64,000 nt of DNA, from NCBI GenBank assembly GCA_016801885.1, contig CM028886.1, positions 16,470,366 through 16,534,365 of the forward strand, written 5' to 3'. Shown piece by piece: positions 49,691 to 61,538 of the stretch. Both the position numbers and the translations under genes were made by a program. This DNA comes from Toxotes chatareus. Its lineage: Eukaryota; Chordata; Actinopteri; Toxotidae. Under the pieces are notes generated by a model, which saw only the letters and a list, made by a program, of their open reading frames with translations, did not search any database and was not told where the DNA came from. How positions within the stretch are numbered: position 1 is the stretch's first letter; every line of letters begins with the position of its first letter.

Positions 49691-50351
49691 GAAACAAAGC
49701 TTTGCAGTTTGAAAAAGTCCTAAGTTACTCTATACGCTAATTGACATCCTTTGTTACCATCACAATTACAATGACCACTGGAGGTCTTCTAACAATAAAA
49801 TGTAAGTGAAAGTTGTAACAACCACCTTGAAACAACGACCTCTGGGTTTAAGTCTCTTAATGTTTGTGCTTTGATATCACTATGTGATATGGGTCGCTAC
49901 ATACAATGGATACAAGAGCAAAGGGGATGTTTTGCATTGTTAAGCTCTTTTAGAACTAAATTGAAAAATTCACTTGACATTGTGTCATGAATTCTTAGTA
50001 AACTGACTCACGGAGTGAGTTCTCAGCTTGAACTTTTAAATTATATGTGAAAACTATATACTGTGTTGCCATGATAGTGGCAGGGTTTGTAACAAACAAA
50101 CAATGGCATGCAAGCACTAACATATAATATAAAGTGTATTTAAATTTAAGAAAACGGTGGAAAACCTAAATTGTTGTGTTGTGACTTGTCATGGTTATGT
50201 TTTATGTGATCTTTATGCAATAAAAGCAACGTTGCTCCTGTTTTTCTCGCTATACGTGTCCCTCATCATCCAGCCCTCTCATCATCCATTTCTCTTTGCA
50301 TTCATCTCCCCATCCTCCTCTTCATGTCTTTCTCTCATAAACACACTTCAG

Positions 50352-50435
50352 AAACACACCATCTGCACCAGCAGAAGCTCCTGCCATAGTGTATGCAGTC
50401 ATAAATCTCCACACAGCAGGAGGACCAACTGCACG
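50352..50435 (+). other. Candidate exon with ITIM-like motif
   Basis: An 84-nt stretch lies between acacttcag and a good donor (g|gtatgt). In the frame starting at its second base it reads NTPSAPAEAPAIVYAVINLH then TAGGPTA. IVYAVI fits the immunoreceptor inhibitory motif (I/V/L/S)xYxx(I/V/L) found in cytoplasmic tails of SIRP-, NITR- and SIGLEC-type receptors. Phase fits the second candidate at 51185. No transmembrane or Ig-domain exon is recognisable nearby, so it may be a relic or coincidence. Confidence 0.25.
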
Positions 50436-50732
50436 GTATGTTTATTAGTGAGCGCATATCACCTCCATAATAAATTCATTATTTACTTAAACCCAGTGCC
50501 TCCCAAACTATTTGTCAGCTCCTGCAGCAGTGCCACTTGTAAGGTTTTGAGAAACTCTTTGAACAATGTTGTGGTGAAGGTATCATGTGTTGTTTATTTC
50601 TTTTCCAGGGTGTTTTTTTTTCTTCTCTCACCTTGCTGGTTGTGATCACTGACAGAAAGCGTCAGCTTTTTGGGTATTCACATGTGCTAGAGACCACCTG
50701 CAGAGAGAGAGCTGCTGCCAACAGCTTCACAG

Positions 50733-50759
50733 ACACACACACACACACACACACACACA
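50733..50759. repeat. (CA)13 microsatellite
   Basis: Lies between the two ITIM-like candidate exons. Confidence 0.97.
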
Positions 50760-51184
50760 ATCACACATCTTAGAATATCCATGATGTAACCTCTATCCCT
50801 CCTTGTCAAGGAAAAGTATTTTATATAAATGTTTATGCAGGACAGTGAGGGTTACCGCCACCTCCTGTTTTCACTTCTCTTTAAAGAGAAAACAAAAATT
50901 CAGGACATTCAAAGTAAATCAAACTGCTTCACTCTGCTTCAGATGTTTATTTCAGTCTTCTGTGCTCTCAGGGGTATCTGGTAGACTTTCAAAATACAGC
51001 CTTTGATTAAATTAAATTAAAACATCTTATGAATATGACAATGTGTACAGTGCTTCTATGGAAAAAAAAGTAAAATCTGTCATTAACAGCTGATTAACTT
51101 TGCTAGTTGATTGTTAAAAGAACAATTTAAAGATGTAACCTACTTACTCATCTCTTCTTCATTCAATTAAGTATTTTCTTGGAG

Positions 51185-51250
51185 TCCAACCTCGGAAGAC
51201 ACTGTGCACTACACTGATGCCCGGAAAGCAAGAAGTCCACTCCTGATGCT
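51185..51250 (+). other. Candidate second tail exon with ITIM/ITSM-like tyrosine
   Basis: After ttcttggag an open frame reads PTSEDTVHYTDARKARSPLL. The SEDTVHYTD segment resembles SEDT.TYADL-type tail motifs of SIRP-like receptors, but the +3 position after Tyr is Ala, not a hydrophobic aliphatic residue, so it is not a clean ITIM. The first candidate exon leaves two bases and this one begins with one, so the reading frame would be kept by splicing. The 3' end is not determined. Confidence 0.2.
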
Positions 51251-51259
51251 GAAACTGTT

Positions 51260-52346
51260 TCTGACAAGCAAATCAGCATATCAAGGTGGATTCTGTAGTA
51301 TTTTATTGCTCATGAGGAAATCTAGTTTTCTGCACTGGAGTTTGTGCCATAGTTATCCTCCAAAGCTATCTTAAACTGACACATTGTAGTAAGCTTACAA
51401 CTTCCTATGTTGCAGTTCACTCAGCCCAACAACCAGAGGGGTACCTGCAGGCTGCATGAGGATCTTGTCCTGACAACGTTTCATGCTTATAACATGCCTG
51501 AAAGACAAGCTGCCATTGTTTTTCTCCCTGCTGCAGAAACTCCATGGACACCTAAACCTACCCTAGTTTGATCATGCAAAGCAACTGGAGGCCAGCAATG
51601 GAACCTCAAACCTCCAGCATAGGGTGTAAAAGGTAATGGGGAAGATTTTTTTTTTCTTCTGTTTCTCTAGGATAATCACATAATGTTGAGAATGTTGGCA
51701 TCATAGTAGTTTTGCATATATCAACCCTCAGGGAGGTAGACGCAGCTACACAAGTTATAAAGGCTGGCGCACAGCATGTGACCATGGAGCAGTTGTTATC
51801 TCCTTTTGTCGCGCATAGTCCACGTAGTGGAAACACTGAACGCGGGAGGTGGCTGCCTCTCTAAACAGAGAATAAAAACTGAACATGCAGCTCATCAGCC
51901 AGATCTTCGAGAGATACTGTTGCTCCAGACTGCCATCATATTTTGATCATCTTCACAATGCCAAGTGTTCAATCCCCAGATGACCGGTGAATCTTTGGGA
52001 GTGGACATGCTGGCGCTGTGGGCAGGCTGAGAAAATGCAAACTCAATGATTGTGATTTTGATATCAGAAACTCAAAGATATAATCCACTTGCTAGCATCC
52101 TCCATGAGTGCTCACTCCTGCAGTAGTATGCTATCTTGAATGCAAGGCAAAAACTTTGTGTGCGTGGTCTGTGAGAAGGCCTGCCACAGAGGGAGTGACA
52201 CAGGTCATCCACGGCAGCAGGAGTCCCTTAGGAGACTCACTCTTCTGTGCTAAATGACGATGTTTTTGTGAAAGGGACTGTGAGAGCCCTCTCATGAAGG
52301 TCAGAGACCATATTATGTCACTATCATTAGGTAAGGTGTGGCAAGA
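51260..52346. other. No gene seen
   Basis: Ordinary composition; no domain or repeat recognised. Confidence 0.55.
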
Positions 52347-52354
52347 GTATACTG
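52347..52354. repeat. 8-bp target-site duplication, left
   Basis: gtatactg directly before the MITE, identical to the copy at 52557-52564. Confidence 0.93.
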
Positions 52355-52556
52355 CAGAGGTGTCCAAACTGTTCCACAAAGGGCAGTGTGACTGCAGGTT
52401 TTTGTTCCAACCAACCACCAGCACACCAGACTTGACTCATTTAATCAACTGATCTCAGTCTTCAGACAGTTGATTGGTCAAACTGTGTGCTCTTCATTGG
52501 TTGGAACAAAAACCTGCAGCCACACGGCCCTTTGTGGAACAGTTTGGACACCACTG
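52355..52556. mobile_element. hAT-type palindromic MITE (202 bp)
   Basis: Starts CAGAGGTGTCCAAACTG and ends with its near-perfect reverse complement CAGTTTGGACACCACTG. The inverted arms run for nearly 60 bp on each side and include tttttgttccaacca. The element is flanked by a perfect 8-bp direct duplication, gtatactg, at 52347-52354 and 52557-52564. An 8-bp duplication and CAG...CTG ends are the hAT superfamily signature. There is no coding capacity, so it needed a hAT transposase in trans. The intact duplication suggests a relatively recent insertion compared with its neighbours. Confidence 0.93.
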
Positions 52557-52564
52557 GTATACTG
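52557..52564. repeat. 8-bp target-site duplication, right
   Basis: gtatactg directly after the MITE, identical to the copy at 52347-52354. Confidence 0.93.
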
Positions 52565-53015
52565 TGTAGTCTAGGTTATTTTATGTGACTTTTTCTATTA
52601 CCATTTACATTAAACATTATGGACACTGGGATGGTGTCCACATACTACAGCAACACATTAAGATTAATTCATTCTTAATTAAAAAAATATATATATAATA
52701 ACTGCCTTACTTAAATTTCAGCCTTATTCAGGGGACTATTTGCTTGGAATCTAACCTTGAATCCAACCATATGTCTCTGTGAACTTTACTGCATGATGTT
52801 CAACAACTACCATAACATCACAGTAAGACACAACTACTCCCAATTTGTTTGCTGTTGTGATTTTACTTGATAGACAAGCCTTTTCTTTGTATCACAATCA
52901 AAACATGGCAGGATTCAGTGCATGTATTTTCTTGCAAGCCATGGCACTGCCACATTATTTCCAGTGCACAGTAATTGTTAAAGAAATGTTGCCTGTGATG
53001 TAAATGAGGTGAAAA

Positions 53016-53064
53016 TGGATGGATGGATGGATGGAAAAATAAATAAATAAATAAATAAAAATAA
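53016..53064. repeat. (GGAT)5 then (AAAT)6 compound microsatellite
   Basis: Two tetranucleotide arrays nearly adjoining; the A-rich one grades into ataaaa. Confidence 0.95.
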
Positions 53065-53428
53065 AAACATCCGTCTTTGCTATGGGCATATTTTTAATAA
53101 CTAATCCTTAATTGTGTACAGGATGTGTCTTTCATTTTCTTGACATTTAGCCGACCATCTCAGGCTTGATGGGGCATGAAGACAGAGTAACAAGCACAAT
53201 AATTTCCCTATTTTGTCTCCCCATCCTCCCTCCCTCCCTCCTTCCTCTTTCTTCCTCATTCTTTATTTGCCACGTACATTTTCACTGTTAAATGGAATTA
53301 TGATCAAAGTGTTTGTGGCTGCGTATTGTGTGTCCTAACGTTAGTCACACATCAGTGAGTTGAATTTTGATCTGCCTGGAGCGCCACAGACTAAAAAGCA
53401 AGGCAGACGGAGGGAGCAGTGAGGAAGT

Positions 53429-53466
53429 GGAGGAGGAGGAGGAGGAGGAGGAGGAGAAGGAGGAGG
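53429..53466. repeat. (GGA)n trinucleotide
   Basis: Twelve or so GGA/GAA units. The antisense polyproline and sense polyglutamate frames are repeat translations. Confidence 0.97.
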
Positions 53467-54932
53467 GGGTAAGGAAAGCGAAAATAGGAAACATGGCAAA
53501 GAGCGAAAACAATGTACTCTGGTGCCAGGATCTTTTCTTTCTTTCTTTTTTTTGTGTAACACTGCCTCTCTCTACCCTTTTTCTCTCCCTCTTGCCATCT
53601 CTTTTTCTCTCTGTCTCCCTTGAAGCTTTTCAGTTAGAGCCTTGGCTGCCACCAAGGGAATTGGAGGATAGAGGATGTGTGTGTGGAGGAGTGGAGGGAG
53701 GGGAACAGACAGAGGGAAAAGCGAGATGAAGAGAAAAAGAGAGAAGGAGCGAGAGAGAGAGAGAGTGGAAGAGTCACGGGTGGGTTGAATAATGAGGTAA
53801 TGTAATAATGCTTGTCTTCCCTTTGTGATGACACTACTGAAACACAACTCCACACAAACGCTAATATGTGCAAATTTTCCACTCTCACGTGTTAAAATAT
53901 CACCAGAAAATGCCATTTTGCCAACCTCAAAGAAATCCATATATGAATACAGTATAATATACAGTATATATGCAGACTTGCATTCATTTTATTTTTCTCC
54001 TGAAAATATGTTTCGACATAGTAAAAAGTTTGTCTTAGTCTTCCCTCTCTGGACCAACAGTGTACTCTTCAACATAAGTTTTACATAATTGCGTCTCTCC
54101 CAACTCTGTTGAAGCTACGCAAACAATACACAGTTCCATGAGCACCAGGTATCTGAGAATTTTCTATTTATCCTTTTATAGTGCCTCCCCGGATTCTCAT
54201 AGTGATACACAGAAGATGACAAACCACACATCTCCTAAATGCAAAAGATGGGAGACGAAAAAGCTGTTTTTTTCTCCCCTGAATTTCTGTCAAGTGCGCT
54301 CTTTTGAAGATATGAGATTTCTGCGGGGCACTGACGATATTCAAATCAACAGTTTCTGTGTGTGGTTCCATGAAAATAACACCCCACGGCATGCTTCTCT
54401 GTAGGCCCAAGTTACACTTTTAGTTGAGTCACAAATGATCCTGTCACTGGCCCTTTGGCCCTCTAGTCTAATTATTATTAGCCTTGCTTCTGGTTTTAAA
54501 GCCTCAGTGCTGTTGTGCTCAGTGCTCAGTTTGCAAAGTAAGCAAAAGGTTAATATTATTGTAACCACTAAATTGCCCTGTGTTGGTATTGCTACTGAAC
54601 TGAATATGAATTTGTTTCCATACAGGAAGCCCTTTTGATTCATTCAGTGATTTGTTTCTCTAGGCTTTATTCTTGACAACTTGCCTTACTCACTGACACC
54701 GCACATACTCTAAGTCCTCAGTTCAGCTCAAGCTCTTGTCTTTTGTATTTTGAAGGGTTCAAGTGCTGATATGTCACATCAGCAAACCCAAACTGTCAGA
54801 GAGCAAGTGGTTATACTAAAAAGGCTTGTTAAGATTTTTTTTTTCCTGCGCTAGCTGTGATGAATAACAGTTACTATTTGTTTTCATATCACTTTGTAGC
54901 CAATACACACACTGTGTACAAATGTATGCAAG

Positions 54933-54991
54933 CATACATACACATAGACACACACATACACACACACATACATACATACATACATACATAC
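54933..54991. repeat. (CA)/(CATA) compound microsatellite
   Basis: Mixed CACA and CATA units, ending in six CATA repeats. Confidence 0.95.
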
Positions 54992-55758
54992 CAACTACTT
55001 CACCTCTGCTTAACTCCTCTGACGTTCTCTAGCCCCCCAGAGATCTGAATTTGAACCCCTTGTGAACTCATTAGTTTGCAAATGCCTGTACAATGCATCT
55101 GGTTGTGTGTGTGTGTGTGTGTGAACTTCTGACTGTCAATGGGCAATCCACAAGCAGACATAACTCTACTGAGTGATGAAAAGATTTAAGGGATAGGAAT
55201 GATGACGGGTGGTGTGCTTGTTTACATGTGTGTACGCATGTGTGTTTCTCTTTGTACATGTATTTTGCTATTGCTAGTACATCTTGCAAAGACCATGACC
55301 CTCCCCAGGACCACTCCACTTCTGCAGAGGGTCTGGAGGTCTCTGCCTGAGGAAGATAATTGGGAGCCATAACACATGCAGGCAAAGACAGAAATGCCAT
55401 GGCAGTCGTAGTGTACCGTGGCTCACAGGGGCCACACACTCAAAGCCAACCCAACACCAAACAAATACAAAACCAGTGGACGAACTGAATTCTCCATCAA
55501 TTCACATCATGAAAATTGTCCAGAGAAAATTTTAAAAATATGGTAAACACTGCAGTTATCTTTTTTTTTCTCTTCCAAATGATAATAGAAAATAGCTGTG
55601 TTGAGTGCTCCCTCAATATGACCCATATCTATCCGAACCAGTTGACTACAGGCTTAACTACATACAATACTGTATCTGTTATCTGTGGCTGTTCGCACAA
55701 ATCTTTTGAACAGCTCACCCGAGTCACAAGCGGGCAGATGTCCCCCCGCCTCACTGAA

Positions 55759-55915
55759 GCAGTACTGACCAGGCCAGGTTTCAGTGACACACAACTACAG
55801 CACACAAGGGATCAACAAGTCTGTCCTAGAAGAAGAGAGTTCAGGGGTCCTGGCTCCTGGAAGATAATTGGGCTGTAGACAGACAGGCACTAGTCAAGCC
55901 AGGCCAAATTTATCC
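55759..55915 (+). repeat. Local repeat unit, copy 1
   Basis: Begins gcagtactgaccaggccagg, then aactacagcacacaaggg. Later text ataattgggctgtagacaga caggcactag parallels text in copy 3. The unit recurs in diverged form at 55971 and 56789 in the same orientation. Confidence 0.4.
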
Positions 55916-55970
55916 AAGTAGCAGACAGACAGACATAAACCAGGCAGTTAGTGAGTCCAGTGAGGCCAGG

Positions 55971-56070
55971 GCAGCACTGACCGGGCCAACCAGTATGTTG
56001 ACATGTTTTCACATCCAGAACACACCAGGGGATATATGGGGTCTGCTCTGAGATAGAGATGTGAAACTGC
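55971..56070 (+). repeat. Local repeat unit, copy 2
   Basis: Begins gcagcactgaccgggccaac cagtatg, then cacatccagaacacaccagg gg, aligned with gcagtactgaccaggcca of copy 1 and with the catatccacaacacactggg text of copy 3. Confidence 0.45.
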
Positions 56071-56788
56071 TCTGAGGGAGGGGGGTGGCCTTCCTTCAAG
56101 TGGCCTTTCACTCATTACTTTTGTGCCAAAATACGGTCCAAAAAGTCCAAAAAAAATAGAGCTATAACGAAACACATGAATTAAGAAAGTGTACTTTTGT
56201 ATGCTCAATAGCTTAAAATAACAACAATTTGCTTGGATTAAAAGCCATAAAATATTTTCTCCATGTAGAATACTGTGTCAGATTCCAGTACTGTTTAATA
56301 AACGATCAACATATATGGTGAAAATAAAAGGAAAGCATGTTCTGCTTTCCTGAGCAGACTGAAAATATAATTTGGAAGAAAACACATTTTCAATAAATTT
56401 GTGAGGCCAATTTCCAATACAGACACACAAACATTGGCCAGAAGACAGACCGACAGAGTTGTCATGGAAATTAGAGCAGCTTTATTTATGAATAGCTTAA
56501 AGAAACCATATAAAACTGGAATGTTTAACACAGTCTGAAACTGAAATTTCATGCAGGTAATGTTTTGCCAAGGCAGCAAATCTTTATATCATGTCCTGTG
56601 TGCCAAATCATTTTCCCCTGCTCTCTTAGCACAAAAGGGATGTATATTTACAAGTGCAGCAGTACTTAATGCCCATTTGAAAAAAAAAAAGTGTAGTAAA
56701 ACAGTAAGTAGAGGATAAATGAAAATTGTGAAGGGTCTTGTTATTTAGATTTTGTGGCCATAAGCCAATGTGCAAGAATCCCAGCCAG

Positions 56789-56975
56789 AGCAATACTAAC
56801 TGACCAAGCCAGCGTGCCAGATGACATGCCCTTACCACGCCTTCATATCCACAACACACTGGGGCTCCATGGGGACAGCTGGGGCAGACAAGGTGAGAAC
56901 CTCTGTTCTCGGTGCTGAGAGAGATACAGTAATTGGCCAACAGGCAGAAACAGACCTGCCCAACACAGTTTCGAC
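56789..56975 (+). repeat. Local repeat unit, copy 3
   Basis: Begins gcaatactaactgaccaagc cagcgtgcc, then catatccacaacacactggg g, then gtaattggccaacaggcaga. Diverged from the other two copies by substitutions and small insertions. Confidence 0.4.
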
Positions 56976-57261
56976 TAGGGCACTGTTACTGTCAAAGAGG
57001 TCCCTCATCATACATCTTTAGCGCAGCATCTATCCTGCATTAGACTTCAGAGACACACTGGGAATCCTTTAAGTAGAAAGTAAGCAGTGGTCAAAACCAA
57101 TTCAGTTATTCATTGAGATGTAAATTATGATTTTTTTTTACTCATAAGCTGTTTTCTTTTCTTCTCTACCAATATGCTTCAACTGAAAAATTCAACTGTG
57201 ACCAATTGTATGTGACTTTTTCATTTTTATTTGTTTGCAGAGGCTCTTAGGAAAGCAATGT

Positions 57262-57385
57262 TAGTCGGTCCAGTCCAGTCCACTACTTTGGTCCAGCGTG
57301 AAATAACAACTACTGGATGGAAACTTCATTTGACATTCATGGTCTCCACAGGATGAATCCGGCTTTGGTGATATTGTTTTTTTTT
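57262..57385 (-). repeat. Second copy of the 6.4-kb repeat, reverse orientation
   Basis: Plus-strand text tccactactttggtccagcg, gacattcatggtctccacag, gatgaatccggctttggtga is the reverse complement of the distal half of the family seen at 6360-6740. It is truncated and diverged. Confidence 0.8.
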
Positions 57386-57773
57386 ATGTTGTTTTTCAGT
57401 TTACATCTCTAGAGGCTGGAGATGTGTTCAGTTCTTTTTGTTTTTATTTGAACCTCTTGCTCTGTTGTGAGAACACTTGACACTACTGCATGTGTTTCTT
57501 CTTAATGTCCTTCTGATGAGAGTGACCAAATATAGAGTAGCTAAGGGGAATTTGGACCAGGTTTGAGACAATGCATGTGCAAGTGAGTGAATACTAGCGT
57601 GCAAGTGTGTGTGTGTGTGTGCTGAGCTAGTGCATGTGTGTTGCTGGCTCCAGGGAGCCCAGCTCAGACCAAATTACCTGTCAGGGGTTGACATCACCTA
57701 CCCCCCAGCCAACCATACACAGAGGACAACTGGGCCCTGCTCCAAGGCTCCTGTGATCTGTCAGCTCAACTAG

Positions 57774-57918
57774 CCTCTCCTTCTTTTTCTCTCCATCTAA
57801 GTATATGTTCTTTCTTTTTCTTTCCTTCTTCCTTTCTTTCTTTCCATCTGTCTCTTTCCCTCTATCCCCTTTTCTTTCCTACTTTCTTTCTTTCTTTCTT
57901 CCTTCCTTCCTTCCTTTC
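57774..57918. repeat. Polypyrimidine (CTTT/CCTT)n tract
   Basis: About 145 bp that is almost purely C and T on this strand, ending in (CTTT)4(CCTT)4. Long homopurine-homopyrimidine tracts can form triplex DNA. Confidence 0.9.
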
Positions 57919-58022
57919 AGTATAGGTCAGGACAGCCTGACAAAAAAGGTGCCCTATGTCTCCCTCTGGTGCTAGTTACTACTGCAGTCTGCTGACACTA
58001 CACCATACGCACATGCCCGCAT

Positions 58023-58071
<49 letters not shown>
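58023..58071. repeat. (CA)24 microsatellite
   Basis: Uninterrupted, 105 bp after the polypyrimidine tract. Confidence 0.98.
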
Positions 58072-58073
<2 letters not shown>

Positions 58074-58368
58074 GGGACGGTAGACACATATAAATGCTGG
58101 TGTCTCTCTCTGACACACACACCTGAAGGCAGATGTGTCAGGGGTCTTTGTATCCTCTGGTCCTAAGGCCCCTGGGTGTCTCTCTTCATGCCACTATCAC
58201 CACTTGTGAATGGATGCCCTCAACACACAGATACTCATTCAGACACCGAGAAGCACCACAGTGCCCCCAAACAAGCACAGACACACATAACTGAAAATGA
58301 ATGTCAGCTATAAGCATAATACCCGCACAGGATGATGCACAGTCTCTTTCTCTTCTCTTTCAGTCTCT

Positions 58369-58369
58369 A

Positions 58370-58407
<38 letters not shown>
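58369..58407. repeat. (CT)9(CA)11 compound microsatellite
   Basis: CT tract passing directly into CA. Confidence 0.97.
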
Positions 58408-59063
58408 CTATGACACCCCCCCCAGTCACCAGAGAGTGAGAAAATGGAGCCTGAACCAACATGTCTGATTGGGCTGCACTTGTCAAAACAGCAGTAGGAG
58501 GCATGGAATGAAGCTGAATGTTCTCAAGACTGTTCTCTCAAGGTCACTGATTTTTTAACTAGACTTCCTGCAGGGAAAAGACTTAACTGACTGCACATAC
58601 AATATGTAATGTGTATTATGCATTTTTAACACTCCTGGCCAAAGCAAGATACAGCTTGTTGCCCGTAGTGAGTGCAACATAGAACTGTACATACAACCCT
58701 GTGCCACAGATGCCCAAGACTTGCATGTTTTCATCCCAACCACACACTACAGCAACTAATTCCATCCACTGCTGCTGATGTCAACTAGTGCAACTTTTGG
58801 CTGCAAAAACTACCTGCCTTATGTTATTCTAGAACATGAGACACTGGTTGTGTACAAATACCACTGGGTCACACTGCTATTTATCTATACGCTTCCTATC
58901 ATTCTCTTGTGTAAAATACAAGAAAAATGCCCAAAATATCTTTAAAATGATTCTAAAAAATTGCTGTGACACTGCATGTTTTTACATGAGTGGTGGGGAG
59001 TCTTTGATGATAATAATAAATCTGAAGTATGTAAACTAATATAAGCACAATACAACAATTTGT

Positions 59064-59345
59064 GGTGCGCTCAGTGGTTCTCGCTGTTGCCTCACAGCTA
59101 AAAAATAAAATCCTGACTTTGAACCTGCAGAACAGCTAGAGGCTTTCTGTGGGGAGTTTGCATCCTACACATGACTGTGTAGGTATCATCCACATCTGGA
59201 ATAAAATAAGAATTTTAAGAAGCGTCTGTCAGTATGAAGTTGTATGTCTTTAAGTGTTAGGCCTGTTAAAGACTGGCAGCCTGTCTGGAGTGTAACCCAT
59301 CTTTCAAGCAATACATGTCGGAATAAACTGGAGTTGAAGCCCTTG
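59064..59345 (+). repeat. Teleost tRNA-like SINE-type repeat, second copy
   Basis: Starts gtggtgcgctcagtggttct and cgctgttgcctcacagct, a tRNA-like A-box region. It continues with ctttgaacctgcag (B-box like) and ctttctgtggggagtttgca, and towards its end gttaaagactggcagcctgt and ggagtgtaacccatct. Same family as the copy at 43095-43345 but in forward orientation, also old and diverged. Confidence 0.75.
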
Positions 59346-61164
59346 TGACATACGAACAGGACATAGCTGTATAAAAAATGTATGGTTAGTTATCAAGGTT
59401 AATATCAACACGGTCTGAACAAATTGTATTTAGCCCACAGGATTTAGCATGACGAGATATTTGCTAACAATTGTTCTATCAAACTATTAAACAAAATTAG
59501 CAAAACGTTGTAACATATAAAACTTTTTACATGAAACAGTCTAAAAAAGGGGGCAATATTTTTCTAGGCAGTAGACCAAAGGATAACAAACACCTAAGCT
59601 TAATAGGGGATTTTTTGCAACACCACTGATATTGCCTGATAAATCAACTCTCGCATGCACACAGAAATGCATCTTCTGATTCATCCAAGCACCGTGAAAG
59701 ACCGAAATTGCTTTTTTCCTGTGTGACAACACTCCCGCTCCATGCTGAAGGGCTTCTTTTAAGACCTAGGAGCTTCAGCCAGTTTTTCGATGTGTCAGGA
59801 TTTCTATTCATTTGGAGTCCGGGCATGTAAAACCACCACAGGCTCACCCACATGTAAATGCTGTCAGTACTAGTCGACGTAAACCCATTTCCAGTCAGGG
59901 ACAGCTGGACTTAAAGTTATTTAGTGATGCTGTCAGGCGATTTATTCCTACTTGGTCCAATTTACATGGAGCTTTCTCCGCCTTGAGCTGTGCGGCTTCC
60001 TTGTTGAGATTGAATGTGTATGGGGAAGATCTGTCCTTTTAAGCAGACTGGAGTTTCAGCATTGAGTCTAAGATTGACTAGCTGTCACCAGATATTGATT
60101 TCCTCTCGCCTACTTAGTTCATAGCAATAAGCCAAGAGTAAATCCCAGGGTACCACACAGTTCCTGCATGGACAGGAGCCTGCAATTCACTAATGCAGTG
60201 TTTTGGTCTTATTTTTATCTTGTGGTGTAAAATCTGTGTTACACAAAGTAACTTTGAAACATAGTCCTAGCAGTCTTAACACTAACGACAGCATCGTTCA
60301 GCTTCATATCCACATGCAACTTTTCAGGAAGTTATCAGGATGAAACTGACTTAGAAAACAACGTGTGCGAACATGAGCACGAGACATAAACAAGTTTTAT
60401 GGCCCAAAGCACGTAATACATGATGCATGCAAGTTTTACTATCAAAATGCCATCAAGACAAACGAGACTTACAAGTTCCTGAATTATGATGTTGTGGAAT
60501 TCATCAGCTGATTAGTGATCATGATCGTTACGATCTCAGTGGTTAATCGGCTCCCTAAAAGAATAATGAGAGGATGCTTGTTAGCAAGCCAAACACCTGC
60601 AAGGGCAGACACTCCGTCTGTGAGTGTGTGTGTGTAGGGGTGATGTGTGTATGGTTGGACGTGGTCCAACTGGAGTACCTGCACTTGTTGCCACTCTAAT
60701 AAGAGAGCCTGGCACAGACACCGCTCCACTCATCACCCACAGCATACAGTAGAATAACATATCTCTGCTGCATTTGTTGATTCTCTTTCAAACGCAGCCA
60801 TATGTCCTCCAACTATTTCTTTTTCTCCAATTTCTCTGTCATTCACCACCATTTTCTGAATTTAAAGTGATGAATTCAATAGTTATTTAGTTTGTGATGC
60901 TGTTTATTGAAAGATAACTCTAGTATTTTATTAACATACCTTGACATAAGCGAGGTTGGAAAGATATTTGAAATATGCTTCAGCATACAGCCCCACTAAC
61001 TCCAAAACAGAGCAGGATCACACGGTGTAGGAAGAGGGAGACAGATAGATACAGCAGATAGAGAGAAATATTGCAGTGTTTCCACTGCTGTGGCTGCTCA
61101 GCAGGAGGGCAATATTTTTTCCTGCTGGTGTGAGCCCAGATAACTAATAAATGTTACATACAGT

Positions 61165-61205
61165 TGTGTGAGTGTGTGTGAGTGTGTGTGTGTGTGTGTG
61201 TGTGT
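61165..61205. repeat. (GT)n microsatellite with AGTG interruptions
   Basis: GT tract broken by two gagtg units. Confidence 0.95.
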
Positions 61206-61511
61206 TTGAGTGTGTGTACAATATGTGCTTATGCAGTGGGAAGTGGGGGGGGTGATTTGTGTGTGTGTTTGTGTGGAGATAGCAGTGTATGCAGGACCAC
61301 TAAGTCAGATCAAATAGATGTCTACCATCCTCCAGATCATTAGCCTCTGTCCGAGGAGACCAGCAGTACCCCATATGCATTGCCCAGGGAAGCCCCTCTT
61401 CACTTATGATTACATCTCGCTGCCTGGGTTTCCCCCAAATTTGCCACTACACAGTCTATCCCAGTTAACCTTTTTGTTCCCATCCTCAAACCTTCACACA
61501 GCCACCACAGA

Positions 61512-61538
61512 AAATAAATAAATAAATAAATAAATAAA
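61512..61538. repeat. (AAAT)7 microsatellite
   Basis: Seven tetranucleotide units. Confidence 0.96.

Larger units (their letters stand above)
52565..55758. other. No gene seen
   Basis: Purine- and pyrimidine-rich blocks (53223-53260, 53580-53620, 53690-53770) and microsatellites. Frames over them are low complexity. Confidence 0.6.

Noticed and set aside
50157..50645. 162-codon plus-strand frame
   Set aside because: Composition is serine/pyrimidine driven. It overlaps the ITIM-like candidate exon in a different frame, and only that frame has protein-like content.
53341..53729. Polyglutamate and antisense polyproline frames
   Set aside because: Both are translations of the (GGA)n repeat.
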